Below are positions 53,218-63,692 of a DNA stretch of 64,000 nucleotides, piece after piece. The stretch covers positions 124,001 to 188,000 of the forward strand of contig NZ_PGGV01000037.1 of the NCBI RefSeq assembly GCF_002798405.1, written 5' to 3'. The position numbers and the translations under genes were made by a program. Numbering within the stretch: position 1 is the first letter of the stretch; each line of letters begins with the position of its first letter. Origin of the DNA: Glycomyces xiaoerkulensis. GTDB taxonomy: Bacteria > Actinomycetota > Actinomycetes > Mycobacteriales > Micromonosporaceae. The notes below the pieces were generated by a model, which worked only from the letters and a program-made list of their open reading frames with translations, did no database searches and was not told the origin of the DNA.

Positions 53218-53332
53218 TATTCGATCCGCGTCACACGTGGCCCTCGGTGGGATTCGGGTCCGCTCCCGCTTGATCGAACACACGTACTATAGACCATTCG
53301 CGCGCCGCTGTGAAGTCGGGTCGCCGAGCAGG

Positions 53333-53338
53333 TAGACT
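53333..53338 (+). promoter_or_regulatory. -10 box of a likely leaderless promoter for yaaA
   Basis: TAGACT ends 8 nt before the GTG at 53347, the same hexamer as before the channel gene at 77. No ribosome-binding site is present. Confidence 0.4.
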
Positions 53339-53346
53339 CGCCTGCT

Positions 53347-54090
53347 GTGCTGATACTGCTGCCTCCGTCAGAAGGGAAGGCCGCCCGCGGGGACGGTCCT
53401 CCCCTCGACCTTGGGCGACTCTCCTCGCCGGCCTTGACCCCGACCAGGGAGATGCTGGTCGACCAGCTCATCGACCTGTGCGAGAACGAGGACGAGGCGG
53501 TCGCGACCTTGAAGCTGTCCGCCCGGCAACGGCACTGCGTCCAGCAGAACCGGGAGCTCCGGACCGCGCCCACGCTCGCGGCCTGGGAGCTCTACACGGG
53601 AGTCCTCTACGAGCGGCTCGGCCTGGGCGACCTGCCCGACGGCAACCAGGTGCTCATAGCCTCGCCGCTGTGGGGCCTGCTGCGGCCCTCCGACCGGGTG
53701 CCGCCCTACCGGATGCCCATGTCGGCGCAGCTTCCCGGACTCGAGAAGCTCACCAAGGTCTGGCGGCCCGCCGTCGGCGAGCTCCTCCAGAGCCGCGACG
53801 ACCTCATCGTCGACCTGCGGTCGGGGGCCTACGCCCAGGTCTGGGGCCCGAAACGGCGCGGCGTCTCCGTGCGCGTGTACAAAGAAGACGCCGAGGGGAA
53901 GCGGACGGTCGTCACGCACATGGCCAAGGCCACTCGCGGCGAGGTCGCCCACGCGCTGCTGGCCCGCGGCGTCCAGCCGACGACCCCGGCCGAACTCGGC
54001 GACTTCCTCGCCTCACAGGGCTGGAAGGTAGAGCTCTCCGAGCCCGCGACCCGCTCCAAGCCCTGGCTGCTGGACGTCGTGCACGCCTGA
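53347..54090 (+). CDS. yaaA: YaaA/UPF0246 family peroxide-stress protein
   Basis: A 247-residue cytosolic protein. It opens LILLPPSEGK, the hallmark of actinobacterial members, and carries VLIASPLWGLLRPSDRVPPYRM and DLRSGAYAQVW. In E. coli YaaA lowers free iron and limits damage under hydrogen peroxide; the biochemical activity is DNA-binding or unknown. It is convergent with ppa, with only one base between the two stops. Confidence 0.88.
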   Translation: MLILLPPSEGKAARGDGPPLDLGRLSSPALTPTREMLVDQLIDLCENEDEAVATLKLSARQRHCVQQNRELRTAPTLAAWELYTGVLYERLGLGDLPDGNQVLIASPLWGLLRPSDRVPPYRMPMSAQLPGLEKLTKVWRPAVGELLQSRDDLIVDLRSGAYAQVWGPKRRGVSVRVYKEDAEGKRTVVTHMAKATRGEVAHALLARGVQPTTPAELGDFLASQGWKVELSEPATRSKPWLLDVVHA

Positions 54091-54091
54091 G

Positions 54092-54589
54092 TCAGTGGCC
54101 GCGGTTGTACCCGGTGGCCTCGGCGCGCTCGAAGGAGCGGCGCACCTCCTCCTCGGCCTCGGCCTGCCCGGTCCACGTCGCGCCCTCGACGCTCTTGCCC
54201 GGCTCCAGGTCCTTGTAGACCGTGAAGAAGTGCTGGATCTCCAGACGGTCGAACTCCTGCACGTCCGCGATGTCCTTGTACTTGTCCATGCGCGGGTCCT
54301 CCGAGGGCACGCACAGGACCTTGTCGTCCACGCCCTTCTCGTCGCGCATCCGGAACATCCCGATCGCCCGCGACCGGATCACGCAACCGGGGAAGGTCGG
54401 CTGCACGATCACCAGCGCATCGAGCGGGTCGCCGTCCTGGCCGAGCGTGTCGTCGATGAACCCGTAGTCGGCCGGGTACACCGTCGCCGTGAACAGCGTC
54501 CGGTCGAGGCGGATCCGACCGGTCTCGTGGTCGATCTCGTATTTGTTGGCGGATCCCTTCGGGATCTCCACCGTGACGTCGAACTCCAT
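54092..54589 (-). CDS. ppa: Inorganic pyrophosphatase
   Basis: A 165-residue family I pyrophosphatase that hydrolyses PPi to phosphate. It has [24 protein letters not shown] and the metal-binding DGDPLDALV. The ATG at 54589 has GGAGGAG upstream; upstream in-frame starts add 15 non-family residues. It is divergent from dacB, as expected for this conserved actinobacterial region. Confidence 0.95.
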   Translation of the reverse strand: MEFDVTVEIPKGSANKYEIDHETGRIRLDRTLFTATVYPADYGFIDDTLGQDGDPLDALVIVQPTFPGCVIRSRAIGMFRMRDEKGVDDKVLCVPSEDPRMDKYKDIADVQEFDRLEIQHFFTVYKDLEPGKSVEGATWTGQAEAEEEVRRSFERAEATGYNRGH

Positions 54590-54631
54590 CGGCCGACTCT
54601 CCTCCAGCCTCGAATCCAGTGCTCTAGATGG

Positions 54632-54637
54632 CATAGT
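54632..54637 (+). promoter_or_regulatory. -10 box of a likely leaderless promoter for dacB
   Basis: TAGTCT ends 8 nt before the ATG at 54646, without a ribosome-binding site. Confidence 0.4.
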
Positions 54638-54645
54638 CTCTGTGC

Positions 54646-56070
54646 ATGGCCCTCAGCGACAACGCCGACCCCGAAGGCACGAGTAGTGCGCCACAGGCAC
54701 GACCTGAGGACTCCCCCTCGAAGCCGCGGCCCTCACGTGCGCGCGGCGCGCTGGCCTGGCTCTTCTCAACCATCGCCGTCATCGGTACGCTAACGGTCGC
54801 CGCGGTGCTGGTGTGGCAGATCGATGCCATGTCGGTCCCCGACAGAGGGGCGTTCACCGCCCCCGAGGCCTATCCCCCGGACGAGCCGGCGGAGGTCCTG
54901 GCCGCGTTCGACCAGGACGCCCCGGCCCCCGACCTGGCCTCGGCCCTGCCCGAACTGCTGTCGGACGAGCGCTTCGACGGGGACCTGTCGGCGGTCTTCG
55001 CCGACGCGGCGACCGGTTCGGTGCTGTACGAGCAGCGCGGCTCGGACCCGCTGTCGCCGGCCTCGTCGATGAAGCTGGTCTCGGCCGTCGCCGCCTACGA
55101 GCACCTCGGCCCGGAGTACCGGATCGAGACCAGCGTGGTCGAGGGGGCCGACGACGACACGGTGGTGCTGGTGGCCGGCGGCGACATCACGCTGACCGTC
55201 GACGGCCAGGGCTACTACGGGGCGGGCGGCAGCCTGACCGACCTGGCCGAGCAGGTCCTGGAGGCGCGCGGCGGCGAGGCGCCGTCGACGGTCGTGCTCG
55301 ATACGGACATCTTCACCGACGACGAGCTGGCCGCGGGCGTCGACGGCAACGACCTGCCCTACGTCGCGCGGGCGGCGCCGATCATGATCGACGGCGGCCG
55401 GATCGGCGGCGACCAGAAATACTTCGACTTCTACGACGACCCCGCTCAGGCGGCGCTCGAGCGGTTCGCCGAGCTGCTGGGGGCACCGGACGTCGGCCAC
55501 GGCACCGCCCCCGAGGACGCGGGCGTGCTCGGGAGCGTCCACTCGCAGCCGGTGGCGGGCCTGGTGGACTCGTTCGTGCTCACCAGCGACAACGGGCTGG
55601 CGGACGCGGTCGCGTTCCAGACGGCGCTGGCGGTGGAGGGCGAGATGACCTGGGACGCGATCGATCGGGCGCACCGGGCGCTGCTGGAGGGCTTCGGCGC
55701 CGACACCGCGGACCTGGTGCTGGAGGACGGCTCGGGTCTGTCGGAGCGGAACCGGATGACCGCCGAGGCGTTCTCGCTGATGCTGCTGGGCGCGGCCGAT
55801 ACGTTGGCGAGCACGGTGTTCGAGTCGATGCCGGTGGCCGGCTATTCGGGGACCCTGGACGACCGGTTCGACGGGGCCGAGGACGGCTGGGGCCTGGTCC
55901 GGGCCAAGACCGGGACGCTCAGCGGGGTGTCGTCGCTGACCGGGTCGCTCACCACCGCCGACGGGAACCTGATCGTGTTCTCCCTGATCAGCAACGAGCA
56001 TTCGAACACGAGCGCGGTCCAGGACGCGATGGACGATGTGACCACGGCGGTCGCGCTGTGCGGCTGCTGA
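54646..56070 (+). CDS. dacB: D-alanyl-D-alanine carboxypeptidase / PBP4
   Basis: A 474-residue penicillin-binding protein of the S13 family that trims D-Ala or cuts cross-links in peptidoglycan outside the membrane. A cytoplasmic N-terminus of about 33 residues precedes one membrane helix (residues 35-58). The active-site motifs are SSMK (Ser140 to Lys143), SDN near 313 and KTG at 421. The gene ends at a strong palindrome shared with the convergent amylase. Confidence 0.9.
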   Translation: MALSDNADPEGTSSAPQARPEDSPSKPRPSRARGALAWLFSTIAVIGTLTVAAVLVWQIDAMSVPDRGAFTAPEAYPPDEPAEVLAAFDQDAPAPDLASALPELLSDERFDGDLSAVFADAATGSVLYEQRGSDPLSPASSMKLVSAVAAYEHLGPEYRIETSVVEGADDDTVVLVAGGDITLTVDGQGYYGAGGSLTDLAEQVLEARGGEAPSTVVLDTDIFTDDELAAGVDGNDLPYVARAAPIMIDGGRIGGDQKYFDFYDDPAQAALERFAELLGAPDVGHGTAPEDAGVLGSVHSQPVAGLVDSFVLTSDNGLADAVAFQTALAVEGEMTWDAIDRAHRALLEGFGADTADLVLEDGSGLSERNRMTAEAFSLMLLGAADTLASTVFESMPVAGYSGTLDDRFDGAEDGWGLVRAKTGTLSGVSSLTGSLTTADGNLIVFSLISNEHSNTSAVQDAMDDVTTAVALCGC

Positions 56071-56072
56071 GC

Positions 56073-56100
56073 GTGCCCCGGCGCCGCGGCGCCGGGGCAC
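56073..56100. terminator. Bidirectional terminator palindrome
   Basis: A perfect 28-bp palindrome (arm GTGCCCCGGCGCCG) lies between the dacB stop and the end of the convergent amylase gene. It resembles the one at 22501 in size and position. Confidence 0.8.
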
Positions 56101-56106
56101 GTGCGG

Positions 56107-57858
56107 TCAGCGCCAGGTGTCGTCGACGCTCGCGCAGCCCGAGGCGGGCACGGTGACCGTCCGGTTCGATCCGGATTCCCAGACGGCGTCGCCGGCGTCG
56201 TCGACCTTCGTGTACTTGTACTCGACCGTCCGCCCGGCGGGGGCGTCGACGGTGGCGGTCCACTGCGGGTAGCCGTCGGGCGAGAGCTCGGGGCTCGCGG
56301 ACGGGTCCCAGGAGCCGAGTTCGGCGGGGGCCCCGGTGATGTGGACCATCTGGCCCCAGTCGGTCTCGGCGGTGACGGTCACGTCGATGCAGCCGCTCTC
56401 GCCGCCGTCTCCGCCGCCGGTGGCGCCGACGTGGATCGCCAGCGCGGTCCCGCCGGGGACGGTGGCGGCGAAGGAGCCGCCGGAGACGGTCACGGTGTCT
56501 CCGGAGATGACGTCGGTGTAGTCCCCGTCGGGCAGGGAGGTGCCGAAGGTGCGGGAGACGGTGCCGTCGGAGGCGTTGAAGACCGCGTGGCCGCTCTCGC
56601 CGCGGCCGAAGGCGAAGGCGTCGCCGCTGCCCCAGACGTCGGTGAGGCCGCCTCCGGCGGTGGCGGCGCGGAAGCCGGCCATGCCGCTCAGGTACGGGGA
56701 GCGGTGGATGCAGGTGAAGGGTCCGGAGCCGCAGTCGACGTCCTTGACCGTGCCGTCGGTGTTCAGCGGCGGGCCTTCGTGGAAGGTGTCGAATTCGTAG
56801 CCGGTGTAGGACGAGGGCGTCCCGAACGGGTGGGCGAGCATGAACGCCTCGGCGATCAGGTAGTCGCGGCCGTGGGTTTGGTTCAGCGTCTCGCCGCCGC
56901 GTTCGGTGTCGTGGTTGGCGACGAAGGTTCCGGCTTCGGCCGTGTAGCCCCAGTCGGTGCCCATGTCCGGCAGGTGCTGGGCGTCGCCGGAGCCGCCGAT
57001 GTGGTGTTCGAGGTCGCGGGCGTAGTCGAAGACGTGGACGTCGCCGTTCGGGGCGTATTCGTCGTCGGTGACCGGTTCGCCGTCGGCCTCGATGACCTCT
57101 TGGACGATGTAGGGGTCGCCGTTGACGCGGGCGATGATGTCGCCGAGTTCTCCGGCGTCGATGTGCTTGGCGGCGTCGATGCGGAATCCGGCGACGCCGA
57201 GTCCCATGAGGTCGTTGAGGTAGTCGGCGATGCGGCCCTGGACGTAGTCGGAGCCGGTGTCGAGGTCGTTGAGGCCGACCAGGTGGCAGTTCTGGACTTC
57301 CCACCGGTCGCCGTAGTCGCTGATCTCGCAGTAGTCGTCGCCGGTGCTGTGGAAGTCGTTCGGGCCGTATCCGGCGTCGGGGTAGTGGAACCGGGAGTAC
57401 TCGCTGCCGGCCCAGCCGGTGCGGGTCTCGTCGGCGCCGGCGGCCATGTGGTTGATGACCGCGTCGGCGATGACGCCGATGCCGGCCGCTTCGCAGGCGG
57501 CGACCATGTCGGCGAATTCGGCGCGGGTGCCGAGGCGAGAGTCGAGCTTGTAGCTGACCGGCTGGTAGTGGATGTACCAGGCGTGTTCTTCGCCGGGGCC
57601 GGTATCGGTGCCGAGGATGTGCTCCTGGGGCGGGGAGGTCTGGACGTGGGTGTAGCCGGAGTCGGCCAGGGGCCCGGCGCATTCGTCGGCGATGGAGTCC
57701 CAGTTCCACTCGAACATGTTGAGGATGGCGTCGCCGTCGTCGAGGTCGGCGGCCTGGGCGGGATGGGTGAGGGCGGTCGCGGTGAGGGCGGTGCCGACCG
57801 CGAGGGCGATCGCGGCCAGGGCGGCCGGGGTCCGCCTCGGGGGCTGGTGCTGAAGCAT
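56107..57858 (-). CDS. Secreted alpha-amylase with starch-binding domain
   Basis: A 583-residue exported GH13 enzyme that cuts alpha-1,4 bonds of starch. The signal peptide ends near AQA (residue 36). The catalytic residues are Asp228 in GFRIDAAKH, Glu254 in VQEVIE and Asp317 in VANHDTE; DAVINH is the conserved first region. Residues 485-583 form a CBM20-type starch-binding domain (WGQMVHITG, LGSWDPSASP). Start: ATG behind AAGGAG. An operator-like palindrome overlaps its promoter. It interrupts a conserved housekeeping gene row. Confidence 0.93.
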   Translation of the reverse strand: MLQHQPPRRTPAALAAIALAVGTALTATALTHPAQAADLDDGDAILNMFEWNWDSIADECAGPLADSGYTHVQTSPPQEHILGTDTGPGEEHAWYIHYQPVSYKLDSRLGTRAEFADMVAACEAAGIGVIADAVINHMAAGADETRTGWAGSEYSRFHYPDAGYGPNDFHSTGDDYCEISDYGDRWEVQNCHLVGLNDLDTGSDYVQGRIADYLNDLMGLGVAGFRIDAAKHIDAGELGDIIARVNGDPYIVQEVIEADGEPVTDDEYAPNGDVHVFDYARDLEHHIGGSGDAQHLPDMGTDWGYTAEAGTFVANHDTERGGETLNQTHGRDYLIAEAFMLAHPFGTPSSYTGYEFDTFHEGPPLNTDGTVKDVDCGSGPFTCIHRSPYLSGMAGFRAATAGGGLTDVWGSGDAFAFGRGESGHAVFNASDGTVSRTFGTSLPDGDYTDVISGDTVTVSGGSFAATVPGGTALAIHVGATGGGDGGESGCIDVTVTAETDWGQMVHITGAPAELGSWDPSASPELSPDGYPQWTATVDAPAGRTVEYKYTKVDDAGDAVWESGSNRTVTVPASGCASVDDTWR

Positions 57859-57889
57859 CGTTGCTCTCCTTGAAAACTTCTTCCATCTC

Positions 57890-57946
57890 CTAGCAACAAA
57901 TTGCTAGAAGGACAAGAATTTAGCATCTAGAGGTAGACAGTTTCAA
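57890..57946 (-). promoter_or_regulatory. Alpha-amylase promoter and operator
   Basis: On the reverse strand TTGAAA (57941-57946) and TAAATT (57917-57922) are 18 bp apart. Nine bases after the -10 box comes the 18-bp element CTAGCAATTTGTTGCTAG (57890-57907), with perfect 7-bp arms, lying over the expected start of transcription. LacI-family sugar repressors such as MalR bind sites of this type. Confidence 0.6.
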
Positions 57947-58012
57947 GATCATGAATGTACGAAATGGGACGTATGCCCACTCCGGGTGGTGGCGGGCCGA
58001 CTCCGCTCCGGA

Positions 58013-58018
58013 TAGGCT
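58013..58018 (+). promoter_or_regulatory. -10 box of a likely leaderless promoter for the metalloprotease
   Basis: TAGGCT ends 6 nt before the ATG at 58025, with no ribosome-binding site. Confidence 0.4.
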
Positions 58019-58024
58019 TAACCG

Positions 58025-59122
58025 ATGACGCCGCCCGTGAGCAATCCCATGCTGCCGTCCGTGGACTGGCGCACGGCCGCGTCGTGCTCGCGCGCGTTCA
58101 TCCGCGGCGGGCCGCGCATGAGCCCCGAAGGCGCGCTCGACGTGGTCACCGACCTGCACCGCCACGCCCGCACCGCGATCGATCTGGTCGCCGACTACTC
58201 CGGACTGACCCCCGACGGCGGGGCGCCGATCGAAGTGGTCGACCGGGTGCGCTGGAGCCACATCAACATCTCCGGGCTGCGCCGGCTCCTGATCGGGCTC
58301 GGCGCCTCCGACGCCGCGGCCGACTCCTCGGCGAGCGCCGCCGCGAAGGTCACCGGCGTCCAGGCCGGGGCGGTGCTGGCGTTCCTGTCCTCCCGGGTGC
58401 TCGGGCAGTTCGAGACGTTCTCCACCCCCTCGGGGCGGCTGCTGTTCGTGGCCCCCAACATCGTCGACGTCGAACGCCGCCTGCGCCTGCCCGCGCGCGA
58501 GTTCCGGCTGTGGATCGCCGTCCACGAAGCGGCGCACCTGATGCAGTTCACCGCCGTCCCGTGGATGCGCGACTACTTCCACGGGCTCATCCACCGATTC
58601 TTCGAGGCCGCCGAACCGGAGGAGTCCTCCGCCTCGCAGATGGGCCGAGCCGTGCGCCGCGCGCTGTCGGCCACCCGCCAGGAGCCCGACCGGCAGCGCG
58701 GCGCCGAAGGCGAGACCGACGTCATGGCCGCGGTCACCAGCCCCGAGCAGCGCGAAGCGATCTCCCGCATCCAAGCGCTCATGACCCTCCTGGAGGGACA
58801 CGCCGAGTCGGTCATGGACGGCGTCGGCCGCACCCACATCGACCACGTCGAACTGCTGCGCCGCCGCTTCGACCGCCGCCGCGCCCACCCCGGCGCGCTC
58901 CAGCGGTTCCTGCGGCAGTTGCTGGGCCTGGACGCCAAGCTCCAGCAGTACGCGGCCGGCCGCCGCTTCGTCGACCGGATCGTGACCGAGCGGGGCATCG
59001 ACGGCTTCAACCGGATCTGGGAGACGCCCGAGCACCTCCCCAGCGAGACCGAGATCGAACGGCCCGACTCCTGGGCCCGGAGAGTGCTTTCGGAACCGAA
59101 TGCGAAAGTGGGGCATGGCTAG
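58025..59122 (+). CDS. DUF2342 zinc-dependent metalloprotease
   Basis: A 365-residue protein of the actinobacterial DUF2342 family (also labelled coenzyme F420 biosynthesis-associated). The zinc motif HEAAH is at residues 167-171 and a downstream LLEGHAE supplies a further ligand. No signal peptide is seen. The substrate is unknown. It lies, as usual, just before tilS, whose start falls inside its last codons. Confidence 0.88.
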   Translation: MTPPVSNPMLPSVDWRTAASCSRAFIRGGPRMSPEGALDVVTDLHRHARTAIDLVADYSGLTPDGGAPIEVVDRVRWSHINISGLRRLLIGLGASDAAADSSASAAAKVTGVQAGAVLAFLSSRVLGQFETFSTPSGRLLFVAPNIVDVERRLRLPAREFRLWIAVHEAAHLMQFTAVPWMRDYFHGLIHRFFEAAEPEESSASQMGRAVRRALSATRQEPDRQRGAEGETDVMAAVTSPEQREAISRIQALMTLLEGHAESVMDGVGRTHIDHVELLRRRFDRRRAHPGALQRFLRQLLGLDAKLQQYAAGRRFVDRIVTERGIDGFNRIWETPEHLPSETEIERPDSWARRVLSEPNAKVGHG

Positions 59123-60092
59123 ACTGCCGGACTCGGTCGCGCGGATGCGCATAGCCGTCCGCGACCGCCTCGCCGATCTGCCGCGCGGCGCGCTCGTGCT
59201 CGCCGCCTGCTCGGGCGGACCCGACTCGATGGCCCTGGCCGACACCCTCGCGTTCGTCGCCCCCCGCGCCGGACTGCGCGCGGGGCTGGTCACCGTTGAC
59301 CACGGCCTCCAGGACGGCTCCGGCGAGCGCGCCGAAGAAGTCGCCGCCTGGGCCCGCCGGGCGGGGCTCGACCCGGTCGAGGTGGCGCCGGTGCGGGTAC
59401 TGGGATCGGGCGGCCCCGAGGCGGCGGCCCGGGAGGCCCGCTACGCGGCCCTGGACTGGGCGGCCGAGCGCCACGGGGCCAAAGCCGTCCTGCTCGGGCA
59501 CACCCGCGACGACCAGGCCGAGACGGTGCTGCTGGCGCTCACCCGCGGGGCCGGGCCGCGCGGGATCGCCGGAATGCGGCCGGTCAGGGGCCGCTACCGG
59601 CGGCCGCTGCTGGACATCGCCCGCCGGGACACGCGCGCCACCTGCGACGAACGCGGCCTCAAGCCGTGGAACGACCCCCACAACACCGACCCCCGGTTCA
59701 AACGCTCGGCGCTGCGCGGGGCGATGGACGTCCTGACCGACGCCCTCGGCGAGGACCTCGTGGCGAACCTGGGGCGCACCGCCGCCCTGGTCGCCGCCGA
59801 CACCGACCACCTCGACGCGCTCGCCGAAGCGGCCGCCGCCGAGTGCCGCGACGGCGAGGCGCTGCGGACCGACCGGCTCGAGTCCCTCGAGGCGCCGATC
59901 CGGCACCGGGTGCTGCGGGCGTGGATTCTTCAGCTCGGAGTGAACGGCGCGGCGCTCAACCACCACCACCTGGAGGCGCTCGACGCGCTCGTGACCGCCT
60001 GGCACGGCCAGGGGCCGACCTTCCTGCCCGGCGGTGTCGAAGTCGCCAGGACCGCGGGGCGCCTCCGGGCTAGCGGTACACCTCGGGCTTGA
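59115..60092 (+). CDS. tilS: tRNA(Ile)-lysidine synthetase
   Basis: A 325-residue PP-loop ATPase that converts C34 of tRNA-Ile(CAT) to lysidine. The PP-loop is CSGGPDSMAL (residues 32-41). GHTRDDQAETVLLALTRG and RGMRP-like GIAGMRPVRG are family motifs. The ATG at 59115 overlaps the metalloprotease end by 8 bp. The 3' end overlaps the convergent hpt by 23 bp. Confidence 0.92.
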   Translation: MARLPDSVARMRIAVRDRLADLPRGALVLAACSGGPDSMALADTLAFVAPRAGLRAGLVTVDHGLQDGSGERAEEVAAWARRAGLDPVEVAPVRVLGSGGPEAAAREARYAALDWAAERHGAKAVLLGHTRDDQAETVLLALTRGAGPRGIAGMRPVRGRYRRPLLDIARRDTRATCDERGLKPWNDPHNTDPRFKRSALRGAMDVLTDALGEDLVANLGRTAALVAADTDHLDALAEAAAAECRDGEALRTDRLESLEAPIRHRVLRAWILQLGVNGAALNHHHLEALDALVTAWHGQGPTFLPGGVEVARTAGRLRASGTPRA

Positions 60093-60687
60093 GCACACCG
60101 ATGAACGGCAGCTCCCGGTAGCGCTCTCCGTAGTCCAGGCCGTAGCCGACCACGAACTCGTTGGGGATGTCGAAGCCCAGGTAGGAGACGGGGATCTCGG
60201 TATGCTGCATGCCCGGCTTCCGGAGCATCGCCACCACCGACACCGACGCCGGATTCAGCCCTTCCAGGTACTTCAGCAGCCAGGACAGGGTGAGCCCGGA
60301 GTCGATGATGTCCTCGACCACCACGATGTGGCGGCCGGTCACGTCGGAGTCGATGTCCTTGAGGATTCGGACCGTCCCCGACGAGCTGGCCGAGTTCCCG
60401 TACGAGGACAGCGCCATGAACTCCATCTTCACCGGGACCGTCAGAGCCCTGGCGAAGTCGGCCATGAACATCACCGCGCCCTTGAACACCCCCACGAGCA
60501 GCAGCTCCTCGGTGTCGGCGAAGTCGTGCGAGACCCGCTCGGCGATCGCCTCCACCTTGGTGCGGATCTCGTCTTCGGTGATGATGGTGCGCTCGATCTC
60601 CTCGGCATACCACGATCCGGGGTCGATCACGGCGGCCTGGGCCTCCGGCGACGGGACTGAGGCTGGGCTGGCAAGCTCCGACGTCAT
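60070..60687 (-). CDS. hpt: Hypoxanthine phosphoribosyltransferase
   Basis: A 205-residue purine-salvage enzyme making IMP and GMP from hypoxanthine or guanine with PRPP. The PRPP loop is VVVEDIIDSGLTL, and LLVGVFKGAVMFMADFAR is typical. An N-terminal extension of about 25 residues precedes the usual start. It lies on the reverse strand between tilS and ftsH, which both face forward; in Streptomyces and Mycobacterium these genes point the same way. Confidence 0.93.
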   Translation of the reverse strand: MTSELASPASVPSPEAQAAVIDPGSWYAEEIERTIITEDEIRTKVEAIAERVSHDFADTEELLLVGVFKGAVMFMADFARALTVPVKMEFMALSSYGNSASSSGTVRILKDIDSDVTGRHIVVVEDIIDSGLTLSWLLKYLEGLNPASVSVVAMLRKPGMQHTEIPVSYLGFDIPNEFVVGYGLDYGERYRELPFIGVLKPEVYR

Positions 60688-60932
60688 ACGACAAGGGTGC
60701 CACCCGGCGGCCGGAGCCGCTGGCTTGGGTGGGCGGAGTCAACCCGCTCGTGGTAGTAATTACGGATCACATCGCGGGACTTCCCAGGGCCTGACCGGAG
60801 GTCACTGGGAGGACGGTGCAGCGCCGCGCAGTGTACTTTCGAACTGTTGGCTTCGTATGGCGACACTTGCGGGCCGACACTCGGCCGAACCGGCCAAACA
60901 CGCGAGAACGGTACGAACGCAGGAGGAAACGA
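60688..60932. other. Divergent promoter region of hpt and ftsH
   Basis: A 245-bp spacer. The frame of ftsH is open upstream to 60816, but the strong ribosome-binding site at 60921 places the start at 60933. A less GC-rich patch (GTAGTAATTACGGATCAC, about 60752-60769) probably holds the promoters. Confidence 0.4.
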
Positions 60933-62897
<1,965 letters not shown>

Positions 62898-62906
62898 GCT
62901 TGTGCG

Positions 62907-63545
62907 ATGGCTGAACTCGACAACCTCGCGGCCCGGCTGCTCGACGGCCGCATCAACGGCAGCCCCGTCGAGGACGCGGTGGACCTGCCCCGGATCGAGG
63001 CCGCCGTCCGCGAGATCCTCGAGGCGATCGGCGAGGACCCCGATCGGCCGGGCCTCAAGGAGACCCCGAGGCGGGTCGCCCGCGCCTACGCCGAGCTGTT
63101 CGCCGGCCTCCGCATCGACCCCGAGCAGGTGCTGAAGAGCTCGTTCGACGAGGACCACAACGAACTGATCCTGGTGCGCGACATCGAGGTGCAGTCGTTC
63201 TGCGAGCACCACCTGATGCCGTTCACCGGCGTCGCCCACGTCGGCTACATCCCCGGAGAGGGCGGCCAGGTCGCCGGGCTCTCGAAGCTGGCGAGGCTGG
63301 TGGAGGTCTACTCCCGCCGCCCGCAGGTGCAGGAGCGCCTCACCAGCCAGATCGCCGACCAGCTCTACAAGTCGCTGCAGTCCCGCGGCGTGATCGTGGT
63401 CATCGAATGCGAGCACACCTGCATGTCGATGCGCGGCATCCGCAAGCAGGGCTCGACGACGGTGACCTCGGCGGTGCGGGGCCTCCTGCAGTCGGACGCC
63501 CGGACCCGAGCCGAGGCGATGGCACTCGTCCGCGGCACCGGATGA
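62907..63545 (+). CDS. folE: GTP cyclohydrolase I
   Basis: A 212-residue enzyme making 7,8-dihydroneopterin triphosphate, the first step to folate. The zinc ligands are in [10 protein letters not shown] and [26 protein letters not shown] is the family N-terminal signature. It follows ftsH as in other actinomycetes, and a strong hairpin follows it. Confidence 0.95.
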   Translation: MAELDNLAARLLDGRINGSPVEDAVDLPRIEAAVREILEAIGEDPDRPGLKETPRRVARAYAELFAGLRIDPEQVLKSSFDEDHNELILVRDIEVQSFCEHHLMPFTGVAHVGYIPGEGGQVAGLSKLARLVEVYSRRPQVQERLTSQIADQLYKSLQSRGVIVVIECEHTCMSMRGIRKQGSTTVTSAVRGLLQSDARTRAEAMALVRGTG

Positions 63546-63561
63546 CCGGCCCGCCGGCAAG

Positions 63562-63597
63562 GAGAACGGCCGGATGCGCATCGCATCCGGCCTTCTC
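63562..63597 (+). terminator. Terminator of ftsH-folE
   Basis: GGCCGGATGC (63568-63577) pairs with GCATCCGGCC (63583-63592) around a 5-nt loop. GAGAA and TTCTC extend the stem across a one-base bulge. It is 17 bp past the folE stop. Confidence 0.8.
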
Positions 63598-63692
63598 GGT
63601 TCCTTCTCGGTTATCAGCGAGTCCCGGGTCGGTCCCCTGGTCACGGACGACACCTGTGGAGCCGCGGACGGCTCGGCACCCTGGCGTCGCGG

